Assembly (NCBI RefSeq): GCF_037392515.1
Contig: NC_090282.1
Coordinates: 55,390,843-55,454,842 of the forward strand
Source of the DNA: Haliotis asinina
Lineage: Eukaryota; Mollusca; Gastropoda; Lepetellida; Haliotidae
Length of the DNA: 64,000 nt
Reading direction: 5' to 3'
Shown here: positions 58,701 to 64,000 of the stretch, piece after piece
Layout of the letters: every line of letters starts with the position of its first letter
Numbering within the stretch: position 1 is the stretch's first letter
Program-made: the position numbers and the translations under genes
Notes under the pieces: model-generated
Database searches by the model: none
Told to the model about the DNA's origin: nothing
Seen by the model: only the letters and a program-made list of their open reading frames with translations

Positions 58701-61457
58701 GGTACTTTTGAACAAGTCAACACTTTAACCACTTGGCTACCACTAGGTGGGGTGGTGGTATAGGTGACTCTGTGTTACATAGCATAGACTCAAGTTAAGA
58801 CATGTCTTTTTCCATGTCTAAAATGTTTTGATTTGCTATTTCTATTAAAAACAAGCTCTGCAACCAAATGAATCAACAATGTCTACTCTATCTTTAACTT
58901 GACTAAGGATACAGACACTGTTTTACCACACAATATTGAACCTGCTTAGTCATCTACCGGTAAGCTCATGAACTAATTGCAGTCACTAGCATTTTTCATT
59001 TTCTACCATGAACACTGACAAAACGTCTGAATAGAATAATGTCCAGATTCACTAAGAGCTTAAACCATGGGTGTGCATGTTGACACTTTTACAAGTCTTA
59101 CACAGGGAATCATTAATACATTTTCATGATTTTATGCAGAGGAAAATTCAGTTCAGGTAGGTAACTCTTACAATTGTGTACAAAATCTAAGGATCAAATA
59201 GTTCACTTTTGAATACAACTGTCTGTGTTTCTACTAGTCTGTCGTACAGACCCTGAAGTATACATATCCGAGAAAGCCCATGCAAGTCTAGAAAATGTGG
59301 CAAGTCTAGATTTCCATAGCTTCTGAAAATGAAGAAAGTCTCAGGGCTCCATTTCATTATATTATGTTTTTTTCACTAAGAACGTTTTTTTCAGTAAAAT
59401 ATGTTCACTTCAGAGACTAGTTGTTAGTCTATGTTTCTACTGGAAATAAGCCATGTTTGTTGTGACATCCATCCATCCATCCATCCATCCATCCATACAG
59501 TGAGTGAGTGAGGTTAGTTTTACGCCACACTCAGCAATATTACAGCTATATGGCAGCGGTCTGTAAATAATCGAGTCTGGACCAGACAATCCAGTGATCA
59601 ACAACATGAGCATCTATCTGCACAATTGGGAACCGATGACACGTGTCAACCAAGTCAGCAAGCCTGACCAACCGATCCCGTTAGTCGCCTCTTACGACAA
59701 GCATGGGTTGCTGAAGGCCTATTCTACCCCGGGACCTTCACGGGTCCATCCATCCATCCATCCATACATCCATCAATACATACATATACAGTGTACAGAA
59801 GATCTGCTATTTAAAACACAAATATTAAAATGTACAGGAGTCAGAATCATAGATCTTCTTCGCATGATGGCAAGATGCCACAAGACTTACAATACAGCAA
59901 TCTACTGTATTTGGTGCATGCAAGTGAAGCAGAATACTGCCTTCCTATATGCTTGGATGAATGGGACCACTAATTATTATATTCATCTTAGAATAATTCA
60001 TTACTGGTTAGTATTAAATTTGCACAGAATGCCAAGTTCTTTTGGAGACAAAGAGGCAATTACTGAAGAAAACAGAATGTCAAATGCTCATCCATAGACC
60101 ATATATGTGAATTTCTTAAACATGTGAATGTTACGAAAAGCACACACATTAATAGTGCAGCCCTTTGAGGTTTACGTGGTCAGTTATGGGTATCACATGT
60201 GTTTCTAATGATGTCAGTGAAATAAGGTGTGGTTGGACACATTAATGAACCTCATGTAACAGTTACGTTACTGAAATACATGTTAAACAAGTGTAGTAGT
60301 AAGCACATCATTACACTTTCACATTTTGCAAACACAATTGCAAAAGGCACAGCACCGGGTCATGACTATCTTGTGTACTAAGTTTGGTCAAGTAGCATAT
60401 ATAGCTTCAGAGATGTGCCCCAGACAAGATAACCACCAAACATAGTTTGCACCTAGTCACGTTTCAATGGAAACAGCAAAAAATGAAATTCTGATATACT
60501 TTAAAAATAGCTAAAAACTCATCTATGGGAAATGAGTCACATGCGTGGGAAGTTTGGTGAACCTAGCATATATGCTCCAGACGAAGTTTGGGGACAGACG
60601 GGCAGAATGAATGCTATATATCCCCATTACTTCGTATGTGAGGGTATATTTAATGTCAGTATTGTAACACACCATTTATCAATTACCAATTATTTGCAGC
60701 TGTACTAAAAACAAGACAAACCAAACTTTGGTTATACAGAATTGAAACATATGTCCTACATTCACTCGTAAGAGGCGACTAACAGGATCGGGTGGTCAGA
60801 CTAGCTGACTTGGTTGACTCATGTCATCGGTTCCCAATTGCGCAGATAGATGCTCATGTTGTTGATCACTGGATTGTCTGGTCCAGACTCGATTATTTAC
60901 AGACCGTCGCCATATAGCTGGAATACTGCTAAGTGCGGCGTAAAACTAACCTCACTCCTACATTCACAGCATTTTTGTTTGTTACAAATCAAAACACATG
61001 AAAACAATGGCCAGATTTACACACCAGTGAAATACAAGTAAATGCAGAGTGGTCATTATCTTAAAATTCCTTCACACATGTGTAAATCTTACAGTCAGAT
61101 GACATGTAGATTTTAAATATTGTTCATATGGCTGCCAGATGAAACATATATTTCCTGATATAAGTAGATGTTGGAGGTTCATGTGGTGTATATTGATGCA
61201 TGACAGCTGCTGCAGGTACAAGGCAGCTGTCTCCACCTTGTCAATACACGGCAACAATGAGCAGCTCAATGTATCAAAGATGTGTTCATGTCCTGTCAGA
61301 AAAACCTTAAGAATTCTAAGTTTTACCCAATAACGTCCACAGCTGAAGCCAGATCTGGATCTGTTTGGATGTCATTCTCTATCCCCCATGCTCCATTGTC
61401 TCCTGCCACAATACCCACATGCGGGAACCCATGCTCATCAAGTTCCTGTCTCAACCT
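34526..61457 (-). CDS. GALC: Galactocerebrosidase (galactosylceramidase), 3' twelve coding exons; 5' part outside window
   Basis: GALC removes galactose from galactosylceramide and psychosine in lysosomes. Exons in order: 61457-61327, 58548-58431, 51365-51328, 51021-50897, 45576-45437, 44920-44828, 40680-40591, 40198-40057, 36208-36031, 35743-35574, 35097-35018, 34750-34526. Phases agree at all 11 junctions and the total is 1530 nt with a TGA stop. Signatures are [20 protein letters not shown] (SED holds the catalytic nucleophile of family GH59), [81 protein letters not shown] and [18 protein letters not shown]. Human GALC has 685 residues, so about 175-180 residues (signal peptide, first barrel strands, acid/base Glu) lie past 64000. 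The introns hold DIRS elements C and D, part of E lies upstream, and a gypsy element, a Tc1-like element and several arrays are also intronic. Confidence 0.95.
35018..35097 (-). CDS. GALC: GALC coding exon (lectin domain)
   Basis: Acceptor atcttccag, donor gtaact. Encodes (E)[19 protein letters not shown] then KMSLLTK, the counterpart of the K-W-Y-T-L-x-L-x-x-K-G strand in GALC. 80 nt, phases fit. Confidence 0.82.
35574..35743 (-). CDS. GALC: GALC coding exon (lectin domain)
   Basis: Acceptor ggttgtag, donor gtgaga. [40 protein letters not shown] and [16 protein letters not shown] match the (C)DVYIET...AGRVN...ARGIFF block. Contains two N-x-S/T sites. 170 nt. Confidence 0.93.
36031..36208 (-). 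CDS. GALC: GALC coding exon (start of lectin domain)
   Basis: Acceptor tattgtag, donor gtaggc. (G)[20 protein letters not shown], then [20 protein letters not shown]. The acceptor and the first 33 coding bases occur again at 39409-39460 beyond a transposon. 178 nt. Confidence 0.9.
36262..39408. mobile_element. 3.1-kb terminal-inverted-repeat element of unknown family
   Basis: Termini agagaccatataatagaggg and ccctctattatatggtctct form a 22-bp perfect inverted repeat with weaker similarity inward. The direct repeat gctagaa abuts both ends (36255-36261 and 39409-39415), consistent with a 7- to 9-bp target duplication. No transposase motif is readable. Short ORFs include a possible membrane protein at 38999-39238 (minus), with a hydrophobic [18 protein letters not shown]. 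It lies in a GALC intron beside the exon at 36031. Target length fits hAT or Mutator types, but neither is proven. Confidence 0.75.
38999..39238 (-). CDS. Small ORF with one membrane segment inside the TIR element
   Basis: 79 residues with a hydrophobic stretch at about residues 31-50 ([18 protein letters not shown]). No family recognised and no ribosome context to judge. It may be chance. Confidence 0.2.
   Translation of the reverse strand: MRNILTGVNSLAGFHWLRLTVKDYMNSSNKLITIIVVFILSLICTYQLMTSLKMCIIREIRAVLGQSCNSTVVNIPDIR
40057..40198 (-). CDS. GALC: GALC coding exon
   Basis: Acceptor ctgtttcag, donor gtatga. [39 protein letters not shown] matches the L-F-T-L-T-T-L-x-T-G-x-K-G block of the beta-sandwich. 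142 nt. Confidence 0.95.
40425..40575 (+). mobile_element. tRNA-derived SINE copy, plus orientation
   Basis: gggcagtggattagccaagt, tactacatgggtacaattag, tgttggcatattgctaaaag and cactcactctc. It lies close to the donor side of the GALC exon at 40591. Confidence 0.7.
40591..40680 (-). CDS. GALC: GALC coding exon
   Basis: Acceptor tgttgtag, donor gtatct. [30 protein letters not shown] corresponds to the E-L-x-V-W-Y-x-K-L...F-K-Q-L-D-x-L block. 90 nt, phase 0 at both ends. Confidence 0.95.
40833..40938. repeat. Left half of a split roughly 37-bp array
   Basis: The unit is agtccaaaagtattagtgat, gcatcctttatgtatta. Three copies stop at the MITE at 40940; the rest resume at 44492. Confidence 0.85.
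40940..41051. mobile_element. Palindromic MITE copy (atataacatgac termini)
   Basis: Starts gatataacatgatctgc and ends cccacatgtcatgttatatt. It is a diverged copy of 44347-44491. Confidence 0.75.
41434..42021 (-). pseudogene. DIRS element C: tyrosine recombinase N-terminal domain
   Basis: [32 protein letters not shown] and [14 protein letters not shown] match the core-binding part of DIRS recombinases, which usually reads (RSA)ISS...PxWDLxxVL. The frame is broken and the HxxR...Y domain is absent. Confidence 0.7.
42183..42560 (-). pseudogene. DIRS element C: RNase H remnant
   Basis: [17 protein letters not shown], then, shifted, [38 protein letters not shown] and [18 protein letters not shown] and YxNKQG-x-RSPSL are RNase H landmarks in DIRS pol. 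Confidence 0.8.
43661..43843 (-). CDS. DIRS element C: Ser-rich gag-like start
   Basis: Contains [20 protein letters not shown], like the B-element start at 21487. The frame ends soon after. Position just inside the right terminal repeat fits a first ORF. Confidence 0.45.
   Translation of the reverse strand: MSPGLYLGSSELSPRPKKSTSSGMGLLQPKKPRSSSSSKSSATKSSQNQQLRRQLLLDGP
44347..44491. mobile_element. Palindromic MITE (145 bp)
   Basis: gtagaatataacatgaccca at the left is inverted to tgggtcatgttatattctac at the right, with inner arms attattgaaaagtaagcc and ggcttacttgtcaataat. It can fold almost end to end. A copy at 40940-41051 sits on the other side of DIRS element C. Confidence 0.85.
44492..44570. 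repeat. Right half of the split roughly 37-bp array
   Basis: Two to three further copies (aaaatattagtgatgccatc, ctttatgcattagtaaagtc) continue the array interrupted at 40939. Confidence 0.8.
44828..44920 (-). CDS. GALC: GALC coding exon
   Basis: Acceptor gctattgcag, donor gtaagt. [20 protein letters not shown] and [11 protein letters not shown], corresponding to the S-x-H-S-x-C ... F-V-L-K-G-S-F segment. 93 nt. Confidence 0.9.
45060..45436. repeat. About 41-bp array across the donor of a GALC exon
   Basis: Eight units such as ttctgatacatatcattgtt followed by aaatattggtcaaggtctgt. The exon border at 45424-45440 reads ttctgctacataccatcgt, where acatac is the donor GTATGT. The unit therefore spans the exon-intron junction by a few coding bases. 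Some copies keep a GT at the donor position. Confidence 0.8.
45437..45576 (-). CDS. GALC: GALC coding exon
   Basis: Acceptor gtcggtag, donor gtatgt. [43 protein letters not shown] is nearly superimposable on HTTQFTQPGWYYL...GGSYVALT...LTIIIETM. 140 nt. Confidence 0.97.
45775..45915 (-). mobile_element. 250-bp SINE-like repeat, truncated, minus orientation
   Basis: gctcatgttgttgatcatag, ttgcctggtccagattattt, gctgctgagtgcagtgtaaa and actaaactcactcacc. Confidence 0.75.
45916..46464. other. Intron sequence, nothing recognised
   Basis: GALC intron. A short direct repeat (gtgaaagatctgca) lies at 46390-46423. Confidence 0.55.
46465..46494. repeat. 30-bp palindrome made of the ends of the 36-kb TIR element
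   Basis: cagagaccatatac joined to tggtatatggtctctg. The arms equal the outer 13-14 bases of the element at 36262-39408, placed back to back. It looks like an internally deleted element or a terminal relic. Confidence 0.8.
46516..47517. mobile_element. Pogo/Tigger-like element without transposase (1.0 kb)
   Basis: Ends cagtcatccctcgccataat and attgcaagggatgactg are inverted repeats flanked by TA (46514-46515, 47518-47519). Inner GC-rich steps (ccccgcgttattagac at the left, accccgcggtttaaccgaat at the right) are also complementary in part. No transposase can be read, so it is non-autonomous. Confidence 0.8.
47518..48049. other. Intron sequence, nothing recognised
   Basis: GALC intron between the pogo-like element and DIRS element D. 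Confidence 0.5.
48600..48900 (-). pseudogene. DIRS element D: tyrosine recombinase catalytic domain remnant
   Basis: NPHEVKAF, then [20 protein letters not shown] and [12 protein letters not shown]. Compared with HEIxAL...FASHYLQDLA in element E, the HxxR arginine reads K and the catalytic tyrosine reads H. Both changes would kill recombination. Confidence 0.7.
49630..49860 (-). pseudogene. DIRS element D: RNase H remnant
   Basis: [20 protein letters not shown] matches YMDASLHGWGAHL of element A and [13 protein letters not shown] of C. The rest is frame-shifted. Confidence 0.7.
50395..50896. repeat. Six-copy array built from the 3' end and donor of a GALC exon
   Basis: The unit is 79-85 bp: cctcaccagacatccatata, ggactctctacaatgtagct, gtcactgtactatttcaaca, atcacatgtgtatcagacag. 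The exon end at 50891-50930 reads cctcaccagacatccatata then ggactctctacaatgtag. So each unit carries about 30 coding bases and the donor. The donor (CCTCAC = GTGAGG) is intact in four of six copies, one reads GTGATG, and the farthest is altered. Confidence 0.95.
50897..51021 (-). CDS. GALC: GALC coding exon
   Basis: Acceptor ctcttgcag, donor gtgagg. (S)[41 protein letters not shown] matches STIAWNLxxSYYE...LMTAxEPWSGxYxVESPxW. 125 nt. Its last 30 bases are reiterated six times downstream. Confidence 0.97.
51022..51327. other. Short GALC intron, nothing else seen
   Basis: 306-bp intron with normal splice ends and no recognised repeat. Confidence 0.7.
51328..51365 (-). CDS. GALC: GALC 38-nt micro-exon
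   Basis: Acceptor gtttcag, donor gtaggt. [12 protein letters not shown](S) matches ILNQNYINGYMTS. The 12 codons plus two bases restore phase with both neighbours, which supports this exon despite its size. Confidence 0.92.
51546..51760 (+). mobile_element. 250-bp SINE-like repeat with 10-bp target duplication
   Basis: gcatcactac occurs at 51536-51545 and 51761-51770 on either side. The body contains cactcagcaacattccagct and ttagtcgcctcttacgacat. Exact target copies suggest LINE-type insertion. Confidence 0.9.
51922..52434 (-). pseudogene. Gypsy integrase C-terminal part
   Basis: [32 protein letters not shown] and [20 protein letters not shown] give the end of the catalytic core and the GPY/F-like module. 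The N-T-P and S-P-A-Q runs are standard. It ends in a proline-rich tail. Confidence 0.85.
52504..52737 (-). pseudogene. Gypsy integrase core
   Basis: [16 protein letters not shown] and [20 protein letters not shown] carry the first and second Asp of the DDE triad. The frame breaks before [11 protein letters not shown] would give the Glu. Confidence 0.88.
53076..53596 (-). pseudogene. Gypsy RNase H and connection
   Basis: [47 protein letters not shown] and [16 protein letters not shown]. The D-A-S, E and D motifs are kept, but a frame change lies at about 53300. Confidence 0.9.
53598..54079 (-). pseudogene. Gypsy reverse transcriptase with internal deletions
   Basis: [40 protein letters not shown] and [20 protein letters not shown] are present. 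The stretch that should hold catalytic motif A is shortened ([20 protein letters not shown]), and the YxDD segment is deleted after GLKGVT. It cannot encode a working RT. Confidence 0.88.
54080..54354 (+). mobile_element. 250-bp SINE-like repeat inside gypsy pol, with 10-bp target duplication
   Basis: tgcacttcag is found at 54070-54079 and 54355-54364. The SINE (gagtgagtgagtgagtttag to gggaccttcacgggtc) interrupts the frame between DPEVQ and the RT. It postdates the gypsy insertion. Confidence 0.95.
54327..54830 (-). pseudogene. Gypsy protease to RT linker
   Basis: [20 protein letters not shown] and [11 protein letters not shown], then [20 protein letters not shown], which is the linker before RT in many gypsy elements. 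The catalytic D-S/T-G lies in a broken stretch upstream. Confidence 0.75.
54965..55165 (-). pseudogene. Gypsy gag C-terminal Cys motif
   Basis: CKFCGYKHV followed by [10 protein letters not shown]. The C-x2-C-G-x3-H part of a zinc knuckle is readable and the remainder is altered (usual C-P-A-W-G-K-x-C lost). Confidence 0.65.
55132..55560. repeat. 47-bp tandem array inside gypsy gag, nine copies
   Basis: The unit is cttcctcagtgtccatagtt, ttaactctcactactgcagc, ttcagca. On the minus strand it encodes [18 protein letters not shown]. Since 47 is not a multiple of three, each copy shifts frame and quickly meets a stop, so the array arose after or together with loss of function. Confidence 0.95.
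55494..56130 (-). pseudogene. Gypsy gag protein remnant
   Basis: [20 protein letters not shown], then [40 protein letters not shown] and, after a shift at about 55740, [20 protein letters not shown]. The D-R-I-V-x-G-I-x segment is typical of K02A2.6-type gag. Confidence 0.85.
56524..57881 (-). mobile_element. Tc1-like DD34E transposon, nearly full length
   Basis: Terminal inverted repeats ctcatggaaacatttaaggg, aacgcatg (left) and the inverse at 57853-57881 are flanked by TA. The coding strand is minus with one or two frame breaks. It lies inside the larger inverted-repeat block. Confidence 0.92.
56613..57655 (-). pseudogene. Tc1-like transposase pseudogene
   Basis: [43 protein letters not shown], hook [14 protein letters not shown], then LSDESRY (D1), FQHDNARPH (D2) and [15 protein letters not shown] (E). 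There are 34 residues between D2 and E. Frame changes near 57250 and 57080 break it. Otherwise it is well preserved, so the loss is recent. Confidence 0.92.
58063..58430. repeat. About 51-bp array across the donor of a GALC exon
   Basis: Units such as agctcatcctggcctagatt, cattgttcccctttacgggt, gagctaatcag. The exon border reads gactcaccctggcccacagt, with the donor GTGAG as ctcac. So the unit spans the last 8-10 coding bases and the donor. Further units (aactcaccctggcctagatc) lie at 51780-51845 on the far side of the inserted block. Confidence 0.8.
58431..58548 (-). CDS. GALC: GALC coding exon with catalytic nucleophile
   Basis: Acceptor gttttag, donor gtgagt. [39 protein letters not shown]. 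The Glu in SED is the position of the GH59 nucleophile in mammalian GALC (I recall Glu258). 118 nt, phase 2 in and 0 out. Confidence 0.95.
58549..59460. other. GALC intron sequence, nothing recognised
   Basis: Plain AT-rich intron up to the CATC microsatellite. No exon or repeat family found. Confidence 0.6.
59467..59793 (+). mobile_element. 250-bp SINE-like repeat inserted in a (CATC)n microsatellite
   Basis: CATC repeats lie on both sides (59467-59497 and 59746-59775). The SINE body runs from tgagtgagtgaggttagttt to gggaccttcacggg (about 59500-59745). The repeat motif serves as target site. The 167-residue ORF across it is not a gene. Confidence 0.9.
59794..60765. other. GALC intron sequence, nothing recognised
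   Basis: No exon, transposon end or array seen. Confidence 0.55.
60766..60956 (-). mobile_element. 250-bp SINE-like repeat with 11-bp target duplication
   Basis: cctacattcac occurs at 60755-60765 and 60957-60967. The body is in reverse: tcgtaagaggcgactaacag to gcggcgtaaaactaacctca. The 3' part is lost. Confidence 0.9.
61327..61457 (-). CDS. GALC: GALC coding exon, first in the window
   Basis: Acceptor tttaccag, donor gtaaaa. [44 protein letters not shown] matches the ...IIASDN...D...VVDVIG strand of the GH59 barrel. 131 nt, enters in phase 0. The acid/base Glu exon must lie upstream. Confidence 0.93.
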
Positions 61458-63172
61458 CTGGTAAACAAATAACACATCATGATATTGTGTACAAATAAGT
61501 CTTTTCTTCTTAAAAGCTTTGTGTGAGTTAAATGGACCAAACAGTTCCTTTTCAAGATTACTTCGTTAATTTAAGGAGTCCACATATTATTTATGAAAAA
61601 AGATGAAAATGTCTCATGGTTGTTGTGCTTTGAAACAGACATATTTTTATGCCATTTTATGCCTTGATTAAATGATACAAAATATCTACAAAACACTTTC
61701 ACAATATTTGCATGAGGAGGAGACAATATAGGTAGGTAATCATTTTGTTAGTTTAACTATTCTCTTCCCACAGAGGCTACTCGTCATATCTTCCTACAAA
61801 CCTCTGTTCTAATATACCCCTTTCATGTTGTGAGTGTTCAGGATTCAAGATTGGTTGCAATCAGATTTCGTTGTGCAATCAGCAATCTTGTTTCCAAAGT
61901 GATCATTTGTAAGGCCTTCATAATTCCTGTATGCTTCTGGAAAACTAGAACCTTTACCCCAGCACGATGTGCAAATGTTTCATCTGGACAGAACTCAGTC
62001 ATGGATCAATGGCGTCTTAACAGCCCTCCTTGGCAATGGACAAGCTTGTCATTAGATTCTTATGTGTCACATCAACAAATGTCCCCGGCAGATGAGGGAT
62101 ATTTGTGTCTCTACATTTGCTTGTGTTAGTCAAGTTGGATCTAGTCGATGTAACACATGTTTTGATTGGATAGAAAGAAGCAAGACAATTTGTGTTGTGA
62201 TTTTTTGACGCTGTGGGATTTTATGAGAATTGAGCAAATATGGCTGTATCAGAACAGCTGTTCATAGGAAGATATGACAAGTTACTTCTATGGGAAGAGA
62301 ACAGACTTCAACTTGAAGTAAAAAACGTGTATGCAAAGCATTGTTACTGTACCTGCATTAACAGCTTCAGTATCAGACACTGGATATTAGGGGAAGGGCG
62401 GGTTAGTTGAGCTGCTGGGTTAGTTGAACCACCCTCTTTTTTGACTTAATGAAATGGGTCACTTGACATTTGATACCATATATAGAGAGGTTACATATTC
62501 TGCCTCCTCTTCTCTAGTGGCCATGAACCACGCAGATATTGTTTTCCCTTCAGAGCTGAACATTCAAAATTTGGAGAGCAAAGTGGATTTCCATTCATCA
62601 GATATACTTCTTCTCACAAGTTTTAGTATACAGATTGTAAGGATCCCATTAGTAGAACTTTGTGTAAAGTACATTTATCTAGGTATATTCATGAAAGGTT
62701 TGAAACATCTAAACACAAGCATTCCTAAAGTGAGAGCAAAAATATCAATATGGCTAAATGCGGGGTACTTTGAGCCATTATATAAGAAAGTGGGGCAAGT
62801 TGATCCATGCTCCTGGTGGCTCAACTTACCCCACTACAGAAATCAGATTACCACACTGATAAAAGTTAACACCATCACATGGCTAAGCATCATCGTTGTC
62901 TTTTCAGCATGTTAGTCAATGGTCTCGATTGGCGAAGAGGTCTTCAGAGAATTAAGGATAAATGTTAAAAAATGATACAGTGATAGTAAAATATTTGAAA
63001 AGGTCACTGTCATACAAGAGCAAAAATCTTGTCTGAAAATTTGATCGTTCTAAGTGCTATTCTTTAATGTTACACTGTTAAGTGTTTCAATGTTTGAAGT
63101 TAGTTCTGAAAAAGTTCAATCATGATACAATGATGGTAAAATACTCAAAAGATCACTGTCATACAATTTGTT
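61458..63172. other. GALC intron sequence, no further exon found
   Basis: I searched the minus strand for the W-N-E acid/base block and saw none. A 153-codon plus-strand ORF at 62454-62915 has no recognised domain. Short ggttagttgaacc- and ggggcaagttgatc-like runs recur near 62395-62430 and 62790-62830. Confidence 0.5.
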
Positions 63173-64000
63173 AAAATCTAAATATTTTAGATATTTAAAT
63201 ACTTACCTTACCATAGGTCTATAGCATGTTACCTCAAGCTTCGCTTGTCAGAGTACATCTGACAGAGTTGAATTGCCATTCAACCTTGAATGGCTTAGTG
63301 AACTCAAATTCGATGACTGTAATGATACAGAAGTATCTGGATCTCCCTACTCCACGAGATCTTCACTTTTACTTCCTGGTCCGTAGAGTCCATAGTGGGG
63401 AGGAGCATCCAGTGTTGGGAAGGACTAACTGCCCTATGGTAAGGTAAGTATTTAAATATCTAAAATATTTAGATTTTAACACATTTTTACTTACCTTACC
63501 ATAGGTCTATAGCATGTGGATGTTACAGACCAAGGTAAGTAAGATCGTACCTTATAGGGCGGAGGACGTGTGAGTTGCTGTGCCACCACGAATGGTCAGA
63601 AAGTCTGCAGCCCCTCCACATTTTCCACCGCCAAGTCCTGCAAGTAATGGCTAGCAAACATTGTAGAGGACTGCCAGAAGCATCCAGCCATGATGTCGGG
63701 AACTGTAGAGTTTCTGTGCAGAGCCATTGTTGATGCTAGTGCTCAAATCTCGTGTGGATTGTTAGACGACAGGTGCGGAAGATTCTGTGCGTCTTAAGCC
63801 GCCAGGATGGTCTGCCACAACCATAAGGCTACTGTATTCCTGGTGACTTCACCTCTAGCAGTCATGGAAAACTAGGAAATCCTCTTCCTAGTTCCCCAAC
63901 GAGGGGAGGACTTCCGGATACATAAATCTGAGGGCCAGACAGAGTAACTGCTCTTCCTGATCCTCTGGTCTGATGTTGGCAGTAAGAGGGAGGATGGTGA
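63173..64000 (-). mobile_element. DIRS-like retroelement E, running out of the window
   Basis: Inverted arms gttaaaatctaaatatttta (63173) and taaaatatttagattttaac (63459-63478), together with tacttaccttaccatag, bracket 220 bp. The direct copy ttacttaccttaccataggt, ctatagcatgt at 63490 then leads into the recombinase on the minus strand. This is the same end layout as elements A, B and D. Confidence 0.75.
63560..64000 (-). pseudogene. DIRS element E: tyrosine recombinase catalytic domain
   Basis: NTVALWLWQTILAA, NNPHEI-stop-ALASTMALHR, NSTVPDIMAGCFWQSSTMFA and SHYLQDLAVENVEGLQTF. HEI-x-AL is the HxxR box with the Arg codon now TGA, one transition away from CGA. The catalytic Tyr in SHY is intact. 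It is the best recombinase in the window. Confidence 0.8.

Noticed and set aside
59594..60097. 167-residue plus-strand ORF
   Set aside because: Its first third is SINE and CATC repeat translation, and the rest shows no family similarity.
62454..62915. 153-residue plus-strand ORF as a gene
   Set aside because: No recognised domain, no splice context, and it sits in a GALC intron; chance ORFs of this size are expected in 64 kb.

Overview
The window reads as animal nuclear DNA and most probably comes from a gastropod mollusc of the abalone type (Haliotis). Host genes are split by GT-AG introns, codon use is mixed, and microsatellites and minisatellites are dense. The roughly 250-bp SINE-like repeat that starts with repeated gagt and ends near ccgggaccttcacggg is one I associate with Haliotis genomes. 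The genus is recalled, not computed.

Two host genes lie head to tail on the minus strand. (1) A complete MYND zinc-finger gene of the ZMYND15/MSS51 type runs from the start codon at 23107 to the stop at 6360. It has 10 coding exons, 1572 nt and 523 residues, with every junction in phase. (2) The 3' part of a galactocerebrosidase (GALC) gene runs from 61457 to the stop at 34526. It has 12 coding exons and 1530 nt (509 residues plus stop), again with every junction in phase. It carries the nucleophile region, the beta-sandwich and the C-terminal lectin-like domain. Its N-terminal exons lie beyond position 64000. The two genes have unrelated functions, a lysosomal glycosidase and a putative regulatory or mitochondrial MYND protein, so nothing suggests they act together.

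The rest is mobile and repeated DNA, mostly inside introns: five DIRS-like tyrosine-recombinase retroelements (7.2-11.4, 18.7-22.1, 41.3-44.3, 48.05-50.39 and 63.17-64.0+ kb), all in gene-sense orientation; a broken Ty3/gypsy gag-pol (51.9-56.1 kb) inside a pair of inverted repeats; a broken APE-type LINE (27.85-31.68 kb) split by a Tc1-like transposon and a SINE; a second Tc1-like element (56.5-57.9 kb); a 3' LTR fragment with a polypurine tract (18.84-19.2 kb); a 3.1-kb terminal-inverted-repeat element of unknown type (36.26-39.41 kb); two pogo-like elements; palindromic MITEs; and two families of SINE-like repeats.

The most unusual pattern is that several intronic or 3'UTR minisatellites start exactly at an exon end, and their repeat unit contains the exon end plus its 5' splice site. 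This is clear at 13.9-15.4 and 50.4-50.9 kb, supported at 45.1-45.4 and 58.1-58.4 kb, and matched by a stop-codon-spanning array at 5.4-6.35 kb and a duplicated acceptor at 36.2/39.4 kb. It suggests that exon borders repeatedly seed tandem amplification here and leave ladders of decoy splice donors.
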